A stretch of DNA of 64,000 bases from Stutzerimonas stutzeri (GTDB lineage: Bacteria > Pseudomonadota > Gammaproteobacteria > Pseudomonadales > Pseudomonadaceae). The notes under the pieces are model-generated. The model had not been told where the DNA came from and did no database searches. It was given only the letters and a program-made list of their open reading frames with translations. Both the position numbers and the translations under genes were made by a program. Positions 26,375-35,893 of the stretch are shown piece after piece; positions within the stretch are counted from its first letter, which is position 1, and each line of letters starts with the position of its first letter. The DNA lies in contig NZ_CP073105.1 of the NCBI RefSeq assembly GCF_018138085.1, positions 868,001 through 932,000 of the forward strand, read 5' to 3'.

Positions 26375-27751
26375 TCAGCTCCAGCCCCAGAACTGCAGAT
26401 ACCAGCCGTAACCGACCACCGCGGTTGCCAGTCCGACGCAACCGAAGGCCAGCAGGCGACGCAGTCCGTTGGCGCCGTGACGGGTGATCACTTTCCAGGC
26501 CAGCGTCAGGGTCCAGCCGATGGCGCCGGCCAGGAGCAGGGCGCGGGTCGGTTGTGCCCAGGCGAGGATGAAGCCTTCATAGCGCAGCAGCTTGATAGTG
26601 GTGGCCGAAAGCCCGAGGAACAGCCCGGCGCCGCCCAGCGGCGTGAACGCCAGCGCCAGATGGTTGAACACTTCGCCGCGGCGATTCATCAGACGCACCG
26701 CGCCTTGCAACACCAGCCATAACGCGCCGCCGATGAGCAGTGAGCTGGCGCCGATGTAGGTGAGGATCGCCGCGCCGTCGAGCCAGGTGAAGGCGTCGTT
26801 GTTCTGCGGGTAGTGGGTCAGCAACCACCAGGGCGCATTGGCCTCCAATGGCCAGAAGATGTCGCGGTCGACCAGCCACTCGGCAGCGGTTTGCTTGAGC
26901 GTGATGAACCAGGGGCTGACCGTCCACTGGAAGGCACCCATGGCCAGGCCGATCATGCCGAACAGCAACAGCGTGCTGTCCCAGTGGCCGTGCTGCGACT
27001 GGTTGCCGACGATGAGGATTTCCTGGTTCGGCGAACGGGCGGCGAGGGCGACGGCGCCGCGCTGGCCGCTGCAACGACCGCAGGCATGACAATCGCTGTT
27101 GCCCTGCATGCGGCGGATGTCGATCAGCGGGGCGCAGTTGGGCGTCGCCAGCTTCGGTCCCTGGTTGGCCTGCCAGCGTTCTTCGTCGACCTTGTAGTGC
27201 ATCGGCGCCAGGCGCGCGAGCAGGCCGAAGACGCCGCTCACCGGGCACAGGTGCCGGCACCAGACGCGCTTGCCGCGACCATAAAGGAAGCCGACGATCA
27301 TCGCGGCGACGGTCGAGCCACCAAGGATCAGCGCGGCGGCACGGCCGTAGTCGTAGACGCTGATCAGCTGGCCGTAGACGGTGGTCAGCACGAAGGCGAT
27401 GGTCGGCCAGCCGCTCCAGCGAATCCACTGCGGAGTGCGCTTGTTCAGCCCGCGCCAGCTGATCCATTCGCTGAGCGAGCCTTCCGGGCAGAGCACACCG
27501 CACCAGAGCCGGCCGAAAATGACCATCGACAGCAGCACGAAGGGCCACCAAAGCCCCCAGAACAGGAACTGGGCGAACACGGTGATGTTGTCCAGCATGC
27601 GCGCCTCGGACGGCGGCAACGAGAGCACCGCCGGCACCAGCAGCAGGACCAGATAGAAACCAACCACCAGCCATTGGATAAGGCGGATGGTTCCGGCGTG
27701 CTGGCGCAGCAGATCGCCGATCCGCGCCAGCCAGGGGGTGTTGGCGATCAT
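26375..27751 (-). CDS. FtrD-like membrane polyferredoxin (NapH/NosR type)
   Basis: A 458-residue membrane protein with about nine hydrophobic segments and ferredoxin-like cysteine motifs. FGRLWCGVLCPEGSLSEW and RVWCRHLCPVSGVFG are the paired CxxxxCP motifs of the NapH/NosR family; a third cluster, CHACGRCSG, lies near residue 223. It is encoded at the end of an FTR1 iron permease operon. In the FtrABCD systems of Bordetella and Brucella the D subunit is a polyferredoxin thought to supply or accept electrons during ferrous iron import. It overlaps the permease gene by four bases (ATGA). Confidence 0.85.
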   Translation of the reverse strand: MIANTPWLARIGDLLRQHAGTIRLIQWLVVGFYLVLLLVPAVLSLPPSEARMLDNITVFAQFLFWGLWWPFVLLSMVIFGRLWCGVLCPEGSLSEWISWRGLNKRTPQWIRWSGWPTIAFVLTTVYGQLISVYDYGRAAALILGGSTVAAMIVGFLYGRGKRVWCRHLCPVSGVFGLLARLAPMHYKVDEERWQANQGPKLATPNCAPLIDIRRMQGNSDCHACGRCSGQRGAVALAARSPNQEILIVGNQSQHGHWDSTLLLFGMIGLAMGAFQWTVSPWFITLKQTAAEWLVDRDIFWPLEANAPWWLLTHYPQNNDAFTWLDGAAILTYIGASSLLIGGALWLVLQGAVRLMNRRGEVFNHLALAFTPLGGAGLFLGLSATTIKLLRYEGFILAWAQPTRALLLAGAIGWTLTLAWKVITRHGANGLRRLLAFGCVGLATAVVGYGWYLQFWGWS

Positions 27752-28605
27752 ACGGTGCGAGCCTCCAGACGAGCCTCCGACTTCGGTCGCAGCCAGGCCC
27801 AGACGGCCAGCCAGTAGAGCGCCATGGTGATCACCGCCGCCAAGGATGGCATCGCGCGGTAGCCGGTCAGCCCGGCGATGGTGCTGCCCAGGGTGCCGCC
27901 ATCATCGAGCAGGGCGGAGGTATCCCACAGCGGGTCGCCGAACACGGTGTAGAGCACTTCTGGCACATCCATGCCCATCAGCTGACCGCTGAAGCGATCG
28001 AGCCCGGCCATCAGCAGCGCCGCGCCGAGCAACAGCAGCAGCGCCTCGCTGACCTTGAAGAAGCGCTTCCAGGAGAAGAACCGGCTGCCGGCCTGCAGCG
28101 CCGCATAGCTGAGCAGCGCCAGCGCGAAGCCGAGCACGCCGCCGATGACGAAACCGGTCAGGTCGGCGCCTTCCTGCTGATGGCCGATGCCATAGAGGAA
28201 CACCACGGTCTCGCTGCCTTCGCGCGCCACGGCGAGCATCGCCAGCACCAGCAGGCCGATGCCGCTGCCCTGGCTGAGGCTGGCCGCTGCACTGTCGACC
28301 AGATTGCGCTTCATGTCGCGGCCGTGATGGTGCATCCAGCCGACCATCTGCAGGATCAGCAGGGCGGCGATCACCAGCATGGCGCACTGGAACCATTCAC
28401 CGGTCGGGCCGGCCAGCCAGTCACCGGCGCTGAGGATGCCCCAGGCCAGCAGCGAGGCCAGTCCGACACCTGCAGCGACGCCGCCCCAGAGCATGCGCAG
28501 CGCATGACGGTTGTTCGGTTGCTGGCTCAGCCAGGCATGCAGGATGCCGATGACCAGCAGTGCCTCGACGCTTTCGCGCCAGACGATGAACATTGATTGG
28601 CCCAT
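27748..28605 (-). CDS. FtrC-type FTR1 family iron permease
   Basis: A 285-residue inner-membrane permease with seven expected helices. The two iron-binding motifs of the FTR1 family are visible: WRESVEALL at about 9-17 (REXXE) and AREGSETVVFL at about 126-136 (REGXE). It lies between a cupredoxin gene and the polyferredoxin gene, the ftrABCD order for acid-stimulated ferrous iron uptake. Confidence 0.9.
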   Translation of the reverse strand: MGQSMFIVWRESVEALLVIGILHAWLSQQPNNRHALRMLWGGVAAGVGLASLLAWGILSAGDWLAGPTGEWFQCAMLVIAALLILQMVGWMHHHGRDMKRNLVDSAAASLSQGSGIGLLVLAMLAVAREGSETVVFLYGIGHQQEGADLTGFVIGGVLGFALALLSYAALQAGSRFFSWKRFFKVSEALLLLLGAALLMAGLDRFSGQLMGMDVPEVLYTVFGDPLWDTSALLDDGGTLGSTIAGLTGYRAMPSLAAVITMALYWLAVWAWLRPKSEARLEARTV

Positions 28606-28626
28606 GTCGCTTCTCCTGTGACGGAA

Positions 28627-28959
28627 CTACTTGGCGATGATCTCCCCTTCCGGGAGGTCCATATGGAACTCGTCGAAGAAGGGGTAGCGACCCGGTTTCA
28701 GCGGATGGATGACGACAAACGAGGACACGCCGGGCGAGAGCACCTTTTCAACCCGCAGGGGTGTGCTCTCGAACTCGGTCGGCCCCTTGCCCGCATTGGT
28801 GACCACGATCTTGAAGCGCTGGCGAGCCGGCACCTCGATCGTGGACGGCTCGAAATGGCCATCACGGATGGTCAGCTCGTAGGTCGGCAGCCCGGCCTGG
28901 GCGCCACCGGCAAAGCCGGCAGCGAGCAGGGCCAGGGTGGATAGCAGGACGCGTCGCAT
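28627..28959 (-). CDS. FtrB-type periplasmic cupredoxin
   Basis: A 110-residue exported protein with a signal peptide ending GAQA-GL (about residue 22). It has a cupredoxin-1-like fold; FYF-type loop residues RYPFFDEFHMD carry a potential metal ligand His and Met near 98-99. Likely oxidises or hands on Fe(II) to the FTR1 permease. Confidence 0.83.
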   Translation of the reverse strand: MRRVLLSTLALLAAGFAGGAQAGLPTYELTIRDGHFEPSTIEVPARQRFKIVVTNAGKGPTEFESTPLRVEKVLSPGVSSFVVIHPLKPGRYPFFDEFHMDLPEGEIIAK

Positions 28960-28973
28960 GGCGGACCTCCGGC

Positions 28974-29507
28974 TCAGTAGCCGCCTTTCTTGCCGATACC
29001 GGCGTAGGTGAACTCGTAATTCAGCTTGCAGGTCTTGAACCAGGGCGCGACGCCTGTTTCCTTGTCGACGTGGCGGCCGAACATGCTGTGCTTGCCATCC
29101 GGCGGCGAGACGGTGAAGGTCAGCTGGTATTTGCCCGGGCCCATCAGCTTGACGTTATCGCCGTAGTGCGGGCCGTCGTTGGCGACCATCGGATGGAATT
29201 CGCCTTCGATCTTCTCGTCCGAACCCTTCTTGCTCAGCGCGTAATGGATGTTCAGGTAGGAAACGAAGCTGCCTTCCTGCCAGCCGTTGGGGTTGTTTTC
29301 AAGAGCGGAGATGTCGGCTTCCAGGTGCACGTCGGACTTGGCGGCATCGAGCATCATTCCGGCAGGTTCCATCTCGACCGGCTGCAGGTAGACCGCGCCG
29401 ACCTCCATGCCGCCGCACTGCTGCGGCTCACCGATGGGGTATTCCTTGGCTTGGGCAAGGGGCGCGACGAGCAGAGAGATGACGGCGAAAGTAGCGGGAA
29501 TGCGCAT
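28974..29507 (-). CDS. FtrA/P19-type periplasmic iron-binding protein
   Basis: A 177-residue exported protein, signal peptide ending PLAQA-KEYP, of the P19/Tp34/FtrA iron-transport family. Conserved features include GMEVGAVYLQPVEMEP, DVHLEADI and the metal site region YGDNVKLMGPGKYQLTF and FGRHVDKETGVAPW. First gene of the ftr operon. Start at 29507; the frame is open further upstream. A Fur-like site lies about 65 bases upstream. Confidence 0.88.
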   Translation of the reverse strand: MRIPATFAVISLLVAPLAQAKEYPIGEPQQCGGMEVGAVYLQPVEMEPAGMMLDAAKSDVHLEADISALENNPNGWQEGSFVSYLNIHYALSKKGSDEKIEGEFHPMVANDGPHYGDNVKLMGPGKYQLTFTVSPPDGKHSMFGRHVDKETGVAPWFKTCKLNYEFTYAGIGKKGGY

Positions 29508-29564
29508 GAAGGCCTCCGGTAGATGAGCTGTAGGTTGACGCGTTAAGGTTCGCACCTGTGATGC

Positions 29565-29586
29565 TTAACGATAATGATTCGCGTCA
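29565..29586 (-). promoter_or_regulatory. Putative Fur box of the ftr operon
   Basis: TTAACGATAATGATTCGCG contains GATAATGATT, a good match to the first half of the Fur consensus GATAATGATAATCATTATC; the second half is poor. It lies about 65 bases before the first ftr gene. Confidence 0.5.
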
Positions 29587-29828
29587 ATTGTGAACGAAAT
29601 ACTTTGTAACGTATAGCCCCGATTCGACGCCTGGTCGTTGCCATGAAGGCCGTAGGTCGCTGCCTGCGCTGGCTTGCGCATCGAGGGTGCGCCGGGTTGT
29701 CGCACCTCAGGCGAGGGATCCCGCCTCGCGTGGTCGATGTGTGGTCGGTGCTCTGCGCCGTCCGACGATAAAGGCTGCGAGTAGACCGTTAGGGGCCTAC
29801 CATATGCTTTTCGACCCGGGGAATGCCA

Positions 29829-31241
29829 ATGCCTCAAGCTGCCATGTTGGATGCTCGAACCGCCCGTGTATTGCCCTGGCTGGTCGCCATCGCCTTCTTC
29901 ATGCAGACGCTCGACGGCACCATCCTAAATACCGCACTGCCATCCATGGCCCGTGATCTGGCCGAAGACCCGCTGCGCATGCAAGGTGTGGTCATCGCCT
30001 ACATGCTCACCGTGGCGCTGCTGATTCCGGCGTCCGGCTGGCTGGCCGACCGCTTCGGTACCCGGCGGATCTTCTTCTCCGCTCTCATGCTGTTCACCCT
30101 CGGTTCGCTCCTCTGCGCGATGAGCACCAGCTTCAACCAGCTGGTGGTCGCACGTGTGGTGCAAGGCGTCGGCGGCGCGCTGATGCTGCCGGTCGGGCGC
30201 CTGGTCGTGTTGCGCGCCTATCCGCGTAGCGAGTTCGTCCGGGTCATGACTTTCATTGCATTGCCGGGCATGGTCGGCCCGTTGATCGGCCCGACACTCG
30301 GCGGCTGGCTGGTCGAATACGCATCCTGGCACTGGATCTTCCTGATCAACCTGCCGGTTGGGCTGATCGGCTGTTTCGCCGCGTCGCGTTTCATGCCGGA
30401 CCTGAAAAGCCCGGAGCGGATACGCTTCGACAGCTTCGGCTTTCTGCTATTCGGCGGCGCCATGGTGCTGATCACCATCGCCCTCGAAGGGCTGGGCGAA
30501 ATGCAGATGCCCCACGCTCGGGTGCTCCTGCTGCTGGTCATCGGCAGTGCCTGCCTGACCGCCTACTGGTTGCGCGCGGGGCATGTCGACAAGCCGCTGT
30601 TCAGTCCGACGCTGTTTCATACCCGCAGTTTCGCGGTGGGGATCTTCGGCAATCTGTTCGCCCGTCTGGGCAGCGGTGCGCTGCCGTTCCTGCTGCCGTT
30701 GCTGTTGCAGGTGGCGCTAGGCTATTCGCCGGCGCAGGCGGGCATGACCATGATTCCCCTGGCGGTCGGGGCCATGCTGATCAAGCCGCTGGCCAAGCCT
30801 TTGATCGACCGCTTTGGCTATCGGCGTATCTTGATCGGCAACACCTTGCTGCTCGGCAGTCTGATCGCCAGCCTCGCGACCATTGATGGACAGACGCCTG
30901 CCGCCTTGATGCTGGTGCACCTGAGCCTGATCGGCATGGTCAACTCGATGCAGTTCACTGCGATGAACACCGTCACTCTGGTCGGCCTGAGCCAACAGAA
31001 CGCCAGCAGCGGCAACAGCCTGCTCTCGGTCGTCGTGCAGTTGTCGATGAGTCTCGGCGTGGCGTCGGCCGGAGCCCTGCTGGGCGGCTTCACGGAGCCG
31101 GGCGCCGACGGCGCGGCGGTGCTGCAGGCGTTTCACCTGACCTTTTTATGCGTAGGCGCCATGTCGCTGATGGCGGCCTCGCTGTTCTTCCAACTGGACA
31201 GCAAGCAGGCGATGGCCGCGCGTTTAATCGACGAAGAGTGA
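29829..31241 (+). CDS. MdtD-like MFS multidrug exporter (DHA2 family)
   Basis: A 470-residue proton-driven exporter with fourteen predicted membrane helices. Motif D1 is in MQTLDGTILNTALPSMARDL and motif A in GWLADRFGTRRIFF; motif C-like GPLIGPTLGGWLVEY is also visible. Substrate not predictable. Start at 29829 fits GGGGAATGCCA; 29823 is an alternative. Single gene, convergent with the next one. Confidence 0.85.
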   Translation: MPQAAMLDARTARVLPWLVAIAFFMQTLDGTILNTALPSMARDLAEDPLRMQGVVIAYMLTVALLIPASGWLADRFGTRRIFFSALMLFTLGSLLCAMSTSFNQLVVARVVQGVGGALMLPVGRLVVLRAYPRSEFVRVMTFIALPGMVGPLIGPTLGGWLVEYASWHWIFLINLPVGLIGCFAASRFMPDLKSPERIRFDSFGFLLFGGAMVLITIALEGLGEMQMPHARVLLLLVIGSACLTAYWLRAGHVDKPLFSPTLFHTRSFAVGIFGNLFARLGSGALPFLLPLLLQVALGYSPAQAGMTMIPLAVGAMLIKPLAKPLIDRFGYRRILIGNTLLLGSLIASLATIDGQTPAALMLVHLSLIGMVNSMQFTAMNTVTLVGLSQQNASSGNSLLSVVVQLSMSLGVASAGALLGGFTEPGADGAAVLQAFHLTFLCVGAMSLMAASLFFQLDSKQAMAARLIDEE

Positions 31242-31248
31242 TGCCTGA

Positions 31249-31464
31249 TCAGCCGATACAGCGCTCGGCGTCGTCTTCCTCTTCGGGGATCTGGTCGGTG
31301 ACGATCACGCGCGCGTGGCAGCCGTTGTCCTCTTCCATGCGCAGGCCGTAGTAGCGGCTGTCGTTGGCATCCCAGAACGCTTCGACCTGCGCCATGGTGC
31401 CCGCTTCGAGGAGCACCTCCAGGCTGTTTTCCAGGACGATTGTGTAGAGTTTTTCGCAAGACAT
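31249..31464 (-). CDS. Small hypothetical acidic protein
   Basis: A 71-residue protein starting MSCEKLYTIVLENSLEVLLEAG and ending DDAERCIG, with a mixed alpha-beta pattern and acidic C-terminal EEEDDAE. No family recognised. The longer frame upstream has no ribosome site. Ends 7 bases from the convergent MFS gene. Confidence 0.65.
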   Translation of the reverse strand: MSCEKLYTIVLENSLEVLLEAGTMAQVEAFWDANDSRYYGLRMEEDNGCHARVIVTDQIPEEEDDAERCIG

Positions 31465-31773
31465 GGTGGGCGGGCTCGTGCTCGATCTCAAGAATGACCA
31501 CTGCTTGGCGGTGGTGATGTCATTCTGACAGCTTGATCGAGAGGCGCAGTGTCCGCTCATCGCCTGACGGCAGAATCCCGCTGAACGGTTCTTCGCCGGC
31601 GTGGTCTAGGCGCGCCGGCTATGCCGAATGCCGATCCTGGCGGTAGCGCCGATGAACTGGTCGCGCCCGCCGTCATCGGCGGCTGGTTGGCGCGGGCCGG
31701 GACACACGGCAACCCGGACGACCAGAGCCGGATGGGTGCTGCCGCAGGCCGCGGCAATAAACGGGGCGCGCCG
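31465..31773. other. Intergenic region without a recognisable gene
   Basis: About 309 bases between two leftward genes. Frames are open on both strands, but none has a plausible ribosome site or family. Imperfect inverted GC repeats (CCGGCG...CGCCGG near 31600-31620) are the only structure seen. Confidence 0.4.
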
Positions 31774-32676
31774 CTAGTGGCCTTGACTCTCACCGCAGCC
31801 ACAGGCGATCAGCCGGGCTCGGATGAGCTCGGCCAGCTCGTTGAAGAACACGTGTACCGAGCGGAGCGACAGGCTGTCCGGGCGCGTCAGCAGCCAGAGG
31901 TCGGTATCGCAACCCTCCAGCGGGCCGCTCAGGCGTTCCGTGCCGTCCAGGCTGCTGATCAGGAAATCGGGCAGGGCAGCCACACCTAAGCCTGCACTAA
32001 CCAAGCCCCCCACCGACGAGATGCTGCTGCAGCGATAGCGCGGTACGACGTTGGGATGCGCCTGCAGTCGCCAGGCGACGGAGACGTGGTCGGAAAGGGA
32101 GTCATCGGGCGCGATCCAAGCTAGCTCCGTGGGCGCCTGTTGATACAGCGTGCGATAGCTGGGATGGCCGCAGACGAAGTAGGAACTCTTGCTCAAGCGC
32201 CGGCCGGCGAGGTGCTCGGGCGGGGCATTGGAAAGACGCAGGGCAATGTCCGCATCACGCCTGCTCAGGCTGGCGAACGCGTTGGAAGTCGCCAGCTCCA
32301 GTGAAATGGCCGGATAGCGCGTCATCAATTCCGAGAGCACGGGGATCAACAGGCTGCGCAGAACGGCGTCGGTGCACGTCAGCCGAACGGTCCCGCTGAT
32401 GGTCTTTTCGCCGAGTGTCAGCGCGATTCGTGCGGTGTCCAGCGCCTGTTCCGCGCGCTCCGCCTGCTCGGCGAGCGCTTGGCCGCCCTGGGTGGGCGTA
32501 TAGCCTCGGCGGTTCTTTTCGAATAGCGCCACTTCCAGATTGGCTTCGAGTTTGCGCAGCGCGCGAAAGACCGTAGATACGTCCATCTGAAGCAGCTCGG
32601 CGGCTTTGGCCAGCGTCCGTCCTCGTACCAGTGCGAGTACCAGGCTGAGGTCGCCATGAGTGATTTGATATTGCAT
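31774..32676 (-). CDS. LysR-family transcriptional regulator
   Basis: A 300-residue LysR regulator, helix-turn-helix in RGRTLAKAAELLQMDVSTVFRALRKLE at about 18-45, split by an effector domain with typical ISLELATSNAFASLSRRDADIALRL. The unusual C-terminus ends CGCGESQGH. It diverges from the puu cluster with 185 bases between, so it may regulate it. Start uncertain: 32676 (MQYQITHGD) or 32688. Confidence 0.85.
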   Translation of the reverse strand: MQYQITHGDLSLVLALVRGRTLAKAAELLQMDVSTVFRALRKLEANLEVALFEKNRRGYTPTQGGQALAEQAERAEQALDTARIALTLGEKTISGTVRLTCTDAVLRSLLIPVLSELMTRYPAISLELATSNAFASLSRRDADIALRLSNAPPEHLAGRRLSKSSYFVCGHPSYRTLYQQAPTELAWIAPDDSLSDHVSVAWRLQAHPNVVPRYRCSSISSVGGLVSAGLGVAALPDFLISSLDGTERLSGPLEGCDTDLWLLTRPDSLSLRSVHVFFNELAELIRARLIACGCGESQGH

Positions 32677-32861
32677 CGGCGCAAACATCCCTTGCGATTT
32701 TGCCGCTATGGATTGCTCTGGCGCGCATTTTATACTCGGCTCGCTACTGCGAATCAAATCGCTCCCAGGCTTGGGATAGCCCGCTACGTTCGGCGCCCGC
32801 AGCCCGTGCCAATAACAAATTCGCTGCGAACCAGCGCGTCGGCAGCAAGGATGTTCTCAAA

Positions 32862-34246
32862 ATGATTTCCGTATCCCCACGTGTCATACAGCTCAACGAA
32901 GCAAACAGCTTTCTCAAGGAGCACCCGGAAATTCAGTACGTCGATCTGCTGATCGCCGACATGAACGGGATCGTGCGTGGCAAGCGAGTCGAGCGGGCGA
33001 GCTTGCACAAGGTGTACGAGAACGGGATCAAGCTTCCAGCCTCGCTCTTCGCCCTGGATATCAATGGCTCCACGGTTGAAAGCACCGGTCTGGGCATGGA
33101 CATCGGCGATTCCGACCGCGTGTGTTACCCGATTCCCGACACGCTGAGCCCCGAACCCTGGCAGAAGCGCCCGACCGCGCAACTGCTCATGACCATGCAC
33201 GAGCTGGACGGCACGCCGTTCTTCGCCGATCCGCGCGAAGTGCTGCGTCAGGTGGTGCAGCGATTCGATGAGCTGGGGCTGACGGTCTGTGCGGCGTTCG
33301 AGCTCGAGTTCTACCTGATCGATCAGGACAACGTGAACGGACGCCCGCAGCCGCCACGCTCACCGCTTTCGGGCAAGCGACCGATATCCACGCAGGTGTA
33401 CCTGATCGACGACCTCGACGAGTACTCGGACTGCCTGCAGGACATCCTCGAAGCCGCGCGGGAACAGGCGTTGCCGGCCGACGCCATCGTCAAGGAAAGC
33501 GCCCCGGCGCAGTTCGAGGTCAACCTGCACCACGCCGAGGACGCCATCAAGGCGTGCGATCACGCCGTGCTGCTCAAGCGCCTGATCAAGAACGTCGCGT
33601 ACGACCACGAGATGGACACCACCTTCATGGCCAAGCCGTACCCCGGCCAGGCCGGCAACGGGTTGCATGTGCACATCTCGTTGCTGGACAAGAAGACCGG
33701 AAAGAACATCTTCGCCACCGAGGATCCGGAACAACATGCTCCGTTGCGCCATGCCGTGGCCGGCATCCTCGAAACCATGCCGGCATCGATGGCCTTCCTC
33801 TGCCCCAACGTCAACTCCTACCGCCGCTTCGGCGCCCAGTTCTACGTGCCCAACGCGCCGAGCTGGGGGCTGGACAACCGCACGGTAGCGGTGCGGGTGC
33901 CCACCGGCAGCAGCGAGGCGATTCGTATCGAACACCGGGTGGCCGGTGCCGACGCTAACCCGTACCTGATGATGGCCTCGATACTGGCGCCGGCATTCAC
34001 CATGGCCTGACCAACGAGCTCGACCCGGGGCCAGCGGTGGAGGGCAACGCCTACGAACAGCTCGAGCAGGCCCTGCCGACCAACCTGCGCGACGCGCTGC
34101 GTGAACTGGACGACAGCGAAGTGCTGAACAAATACATCAGCCCCGACTACATCGACATTTTCGTCGCCTGCAAGGAGGCGGAGATGCAGGAATTCGAGAG
34201 CACCATTTCCGATCTCGAATACAACTGGTACCTGCACACGGTCTAA
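32862..34246 (+). pseudogene. puuA: Gamma-glutamylputrescine synthetase, frameshifted
   Basis: Glutamine-synthetase-family enzyme that joins glutamate to putrescine, the first step of the Puu pathway. Frame 1 runs from 32862 to the TGA at 34008-34010 (382 residues) and contains the GS fold, with FELEFYLID, KESAPAQFEVNLHH, GNGLHVHISL and RIEHRVAGADANPYL. The rest continues in another frame from about 33990: GIHHGLTNELDPG onward to the TAA at 34244-34246. Restoring one base near 33985-33995 gives 461 residues, the family length. So the gene is broken by a one-base deletion, or this is a sequencing error. The missing 75-residue tail would probably abolish activity. Confidence 0.88.
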
Positions 34247-34258
34247 GGAGCACGACGG

Positions 34259-35752
34259 ATGACGACCCTGACCGTAAACGAATGGGAGCAACGCGCCGGC
34301 CGGTTGAGCATCGAGGGCCGCGCCTTTATCGACGGGCACTACCGTGAGGCCGTGGGCGGCGCTGTGTTCGACTGCATCGGCCCCGTCGATGGACGGCAGC
34401 TGGCCCGCATCGCCAGTTGCACGGGCGAGGATGCGGATGCGGCGGTGAAGGCCGCGCGCGAAAGCTTCGAGCGCGGTGACTGGGCGCTGCGCGCGCCGGC
34501 GGAGCGCAAGCGAGTGCTGATCGGGTTCGCCGAGCTGTTGCTCGCCCATGCCGAAGAGCTGGCGCTGCTCGAAACCCTGGACATGGGCAAGCCCATCGGC
34601 GATTCGCTGAGCATCGACGTGCCGGCCGCGGCCAATGCCATTCGCTGGAGTGCCGAAGCCATCGACAAGGTCTACGGCGAGGTCGCGCCGACGCCTCATG
34701 GCCAGCTTGGCCTGATCACCCGTGAGCCGGTTGGCGTGGTGGCTGCAATCGTGCCCTGGAACTTCCCGCTGATGATGGCCTGCTGGAAACTCGGTCCGGC
34801 CCTGGCCACCGGCAATTCGGTGGTGCTCAAGCCCTCGGAAAAGTCGCCGCTAACCGCGATACGTATCGCCCAGCTGGCCTTCGATGCCGGCATTCCAGCC
34901 GGTGTCTTCAACGTTCTGCCCGGCTTTGGCCACACCGTCGGTAGCGCTCTGGCGCGGCACATGGACGTCGACACGCTGGTGTTCACCGGCTCGACCCGGG
35001 TCGCCAAACAGCTGATGATCGATGCCGGTCAGTCGAACATGAAGCGGGTTTGGCTCGAAGCGGGCGGCAAGAGCCCGAACATCGTCTTCGCCGATGCGCC
35101 GGATCTGGAGGCCGCGGCTGCGGCGGCAGCCGATGCCATCGCCTTCAACCAGGGCGAGGTGTGCATCGCCGGCTCTCGGTTGCTGGTCGAGCGCTCGATC
35201 AAGGATCGCTTCCTGCCGCTGGTGGTCGCCGCATTGCAACGCTGGCAGCCGGGCCATCCGCTGGACCCGAAGACTCGCATCGGCGCGTTGGTCGACAGCG
35301 GTCATCTGGAAACCGTCCTCGGCTTCATCCAGGCGGGGCGAGAGGAGGGCGCCGTGCTCGTCAGCGGCGGCCAGCGCGCTTTGCAGGAGACCGGCGGCAA
35401 CTATGTCGAGCCGACGCTGTTCGATGGCGTGACCAATGCCATGCGCATCGCACGTGAGGAAATCTTCGGCCCGGTGTTGTCAGTGATCACCTTCGACAGC
35501 GACGAGGAAGCGGTGAACATCGCCAACGACACCCCGTACGGCCTGGCCGCCGCGGTGTGGACCGCCGATCTCTCGCGAGCCCATCGCACGGCCCGCGCGC
35601 TGCGTGCCGGCAGCGTCTGGGTCAACCAGTACGATGGCGGCGACATGACCGCGCCGTTCGGCGGCTTCAAGCAGTCGGGTAACGGTCGGGACAAGTCCTT
35701 GCATGCCTTCGACAAATACACCGAGCTGAAGGCCACCTGGATCAAGCTCTAA
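34259..35752 (+). CDS. puuC: Gamma-glutamyl-gamma-aminobutyraldehyde dehydrogenase (PuuC/KauB type)
   Basis: A 497-residue NAD(P)-dependent aldehyde dehydrogenase that oxidises the aldehyde formed from putrescine. Motifs: IVPWNFPLMM (about 160-169), FTGSTRVAKQ (nucleotide loop), general-base Glu in LEAGGKSPN (about 267) and catalytic Cys in NQGEVCIAGSR (about 301). It follows puuA by 12 bases with AAGGAGCACGACGG as ribosome site. Broad-specificity KauB-type activity is possible. Confidence 0.92.
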   Translation: MTTLTVNEWEQRAGRLSIEGRAFIDGHYREAVGGAVFDCIGPVDGRQLARIASCTGEDADAAVKAARESFERGDWALRAPAERKRVLIGFAELLLAHAEELALLETLDMGKPIGDSLSIDVPAAANAIRWSAEAIDKVYGEVAPTPHGQLGLITREPVGVVAAIVPWNFPLMMACWKLGPALATGNSVVLKPSEKSPLTAIRIAQLAFDAGIPAGVFNVLPGFGHTVGSALARHMDVDTLVFTGSTRVAKQLMIDAGQSNMKRVWLEAGGKSPNIVFADAPDLEAAAAAAADAIAFNQGEVCIAGSRLLVERSIKDRFLPLVVAALQRWQPGHPLDPKTRIGALVDSGHLETVLGFIQAGREEGAVLVSGGQRALQETGGNYVEPTLFDGVTNAMRIAREEIFGPVLSVITFDSDEEAVNIANDTPYGLAAAVWTADLSRAHRTARALRAGSVWVNQYDGGDMTAPFGGFKQSGNGRDKSLHAFDKYTELKATWIKL

Positions 35753-35893
35753 CGAGCTATCGCGACTGGCGGCCGTCGCGCCGCTTCGTTCATTCATTCA
35801 CAGTCGCGCATCGTGTCTGTTCGCCAGGCCAGCGGTATGGCCGGCGCTACGTTGAAACCGGTGCGCGTTCAATCAGATGCCGGGGGTTTCCCT

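Noticed and set aside
31465..31773. Plus-strand ORF starting at 31621
   Set aside because: It runs into the antisense of the LysR gene and its composition is that of a shadow frame.
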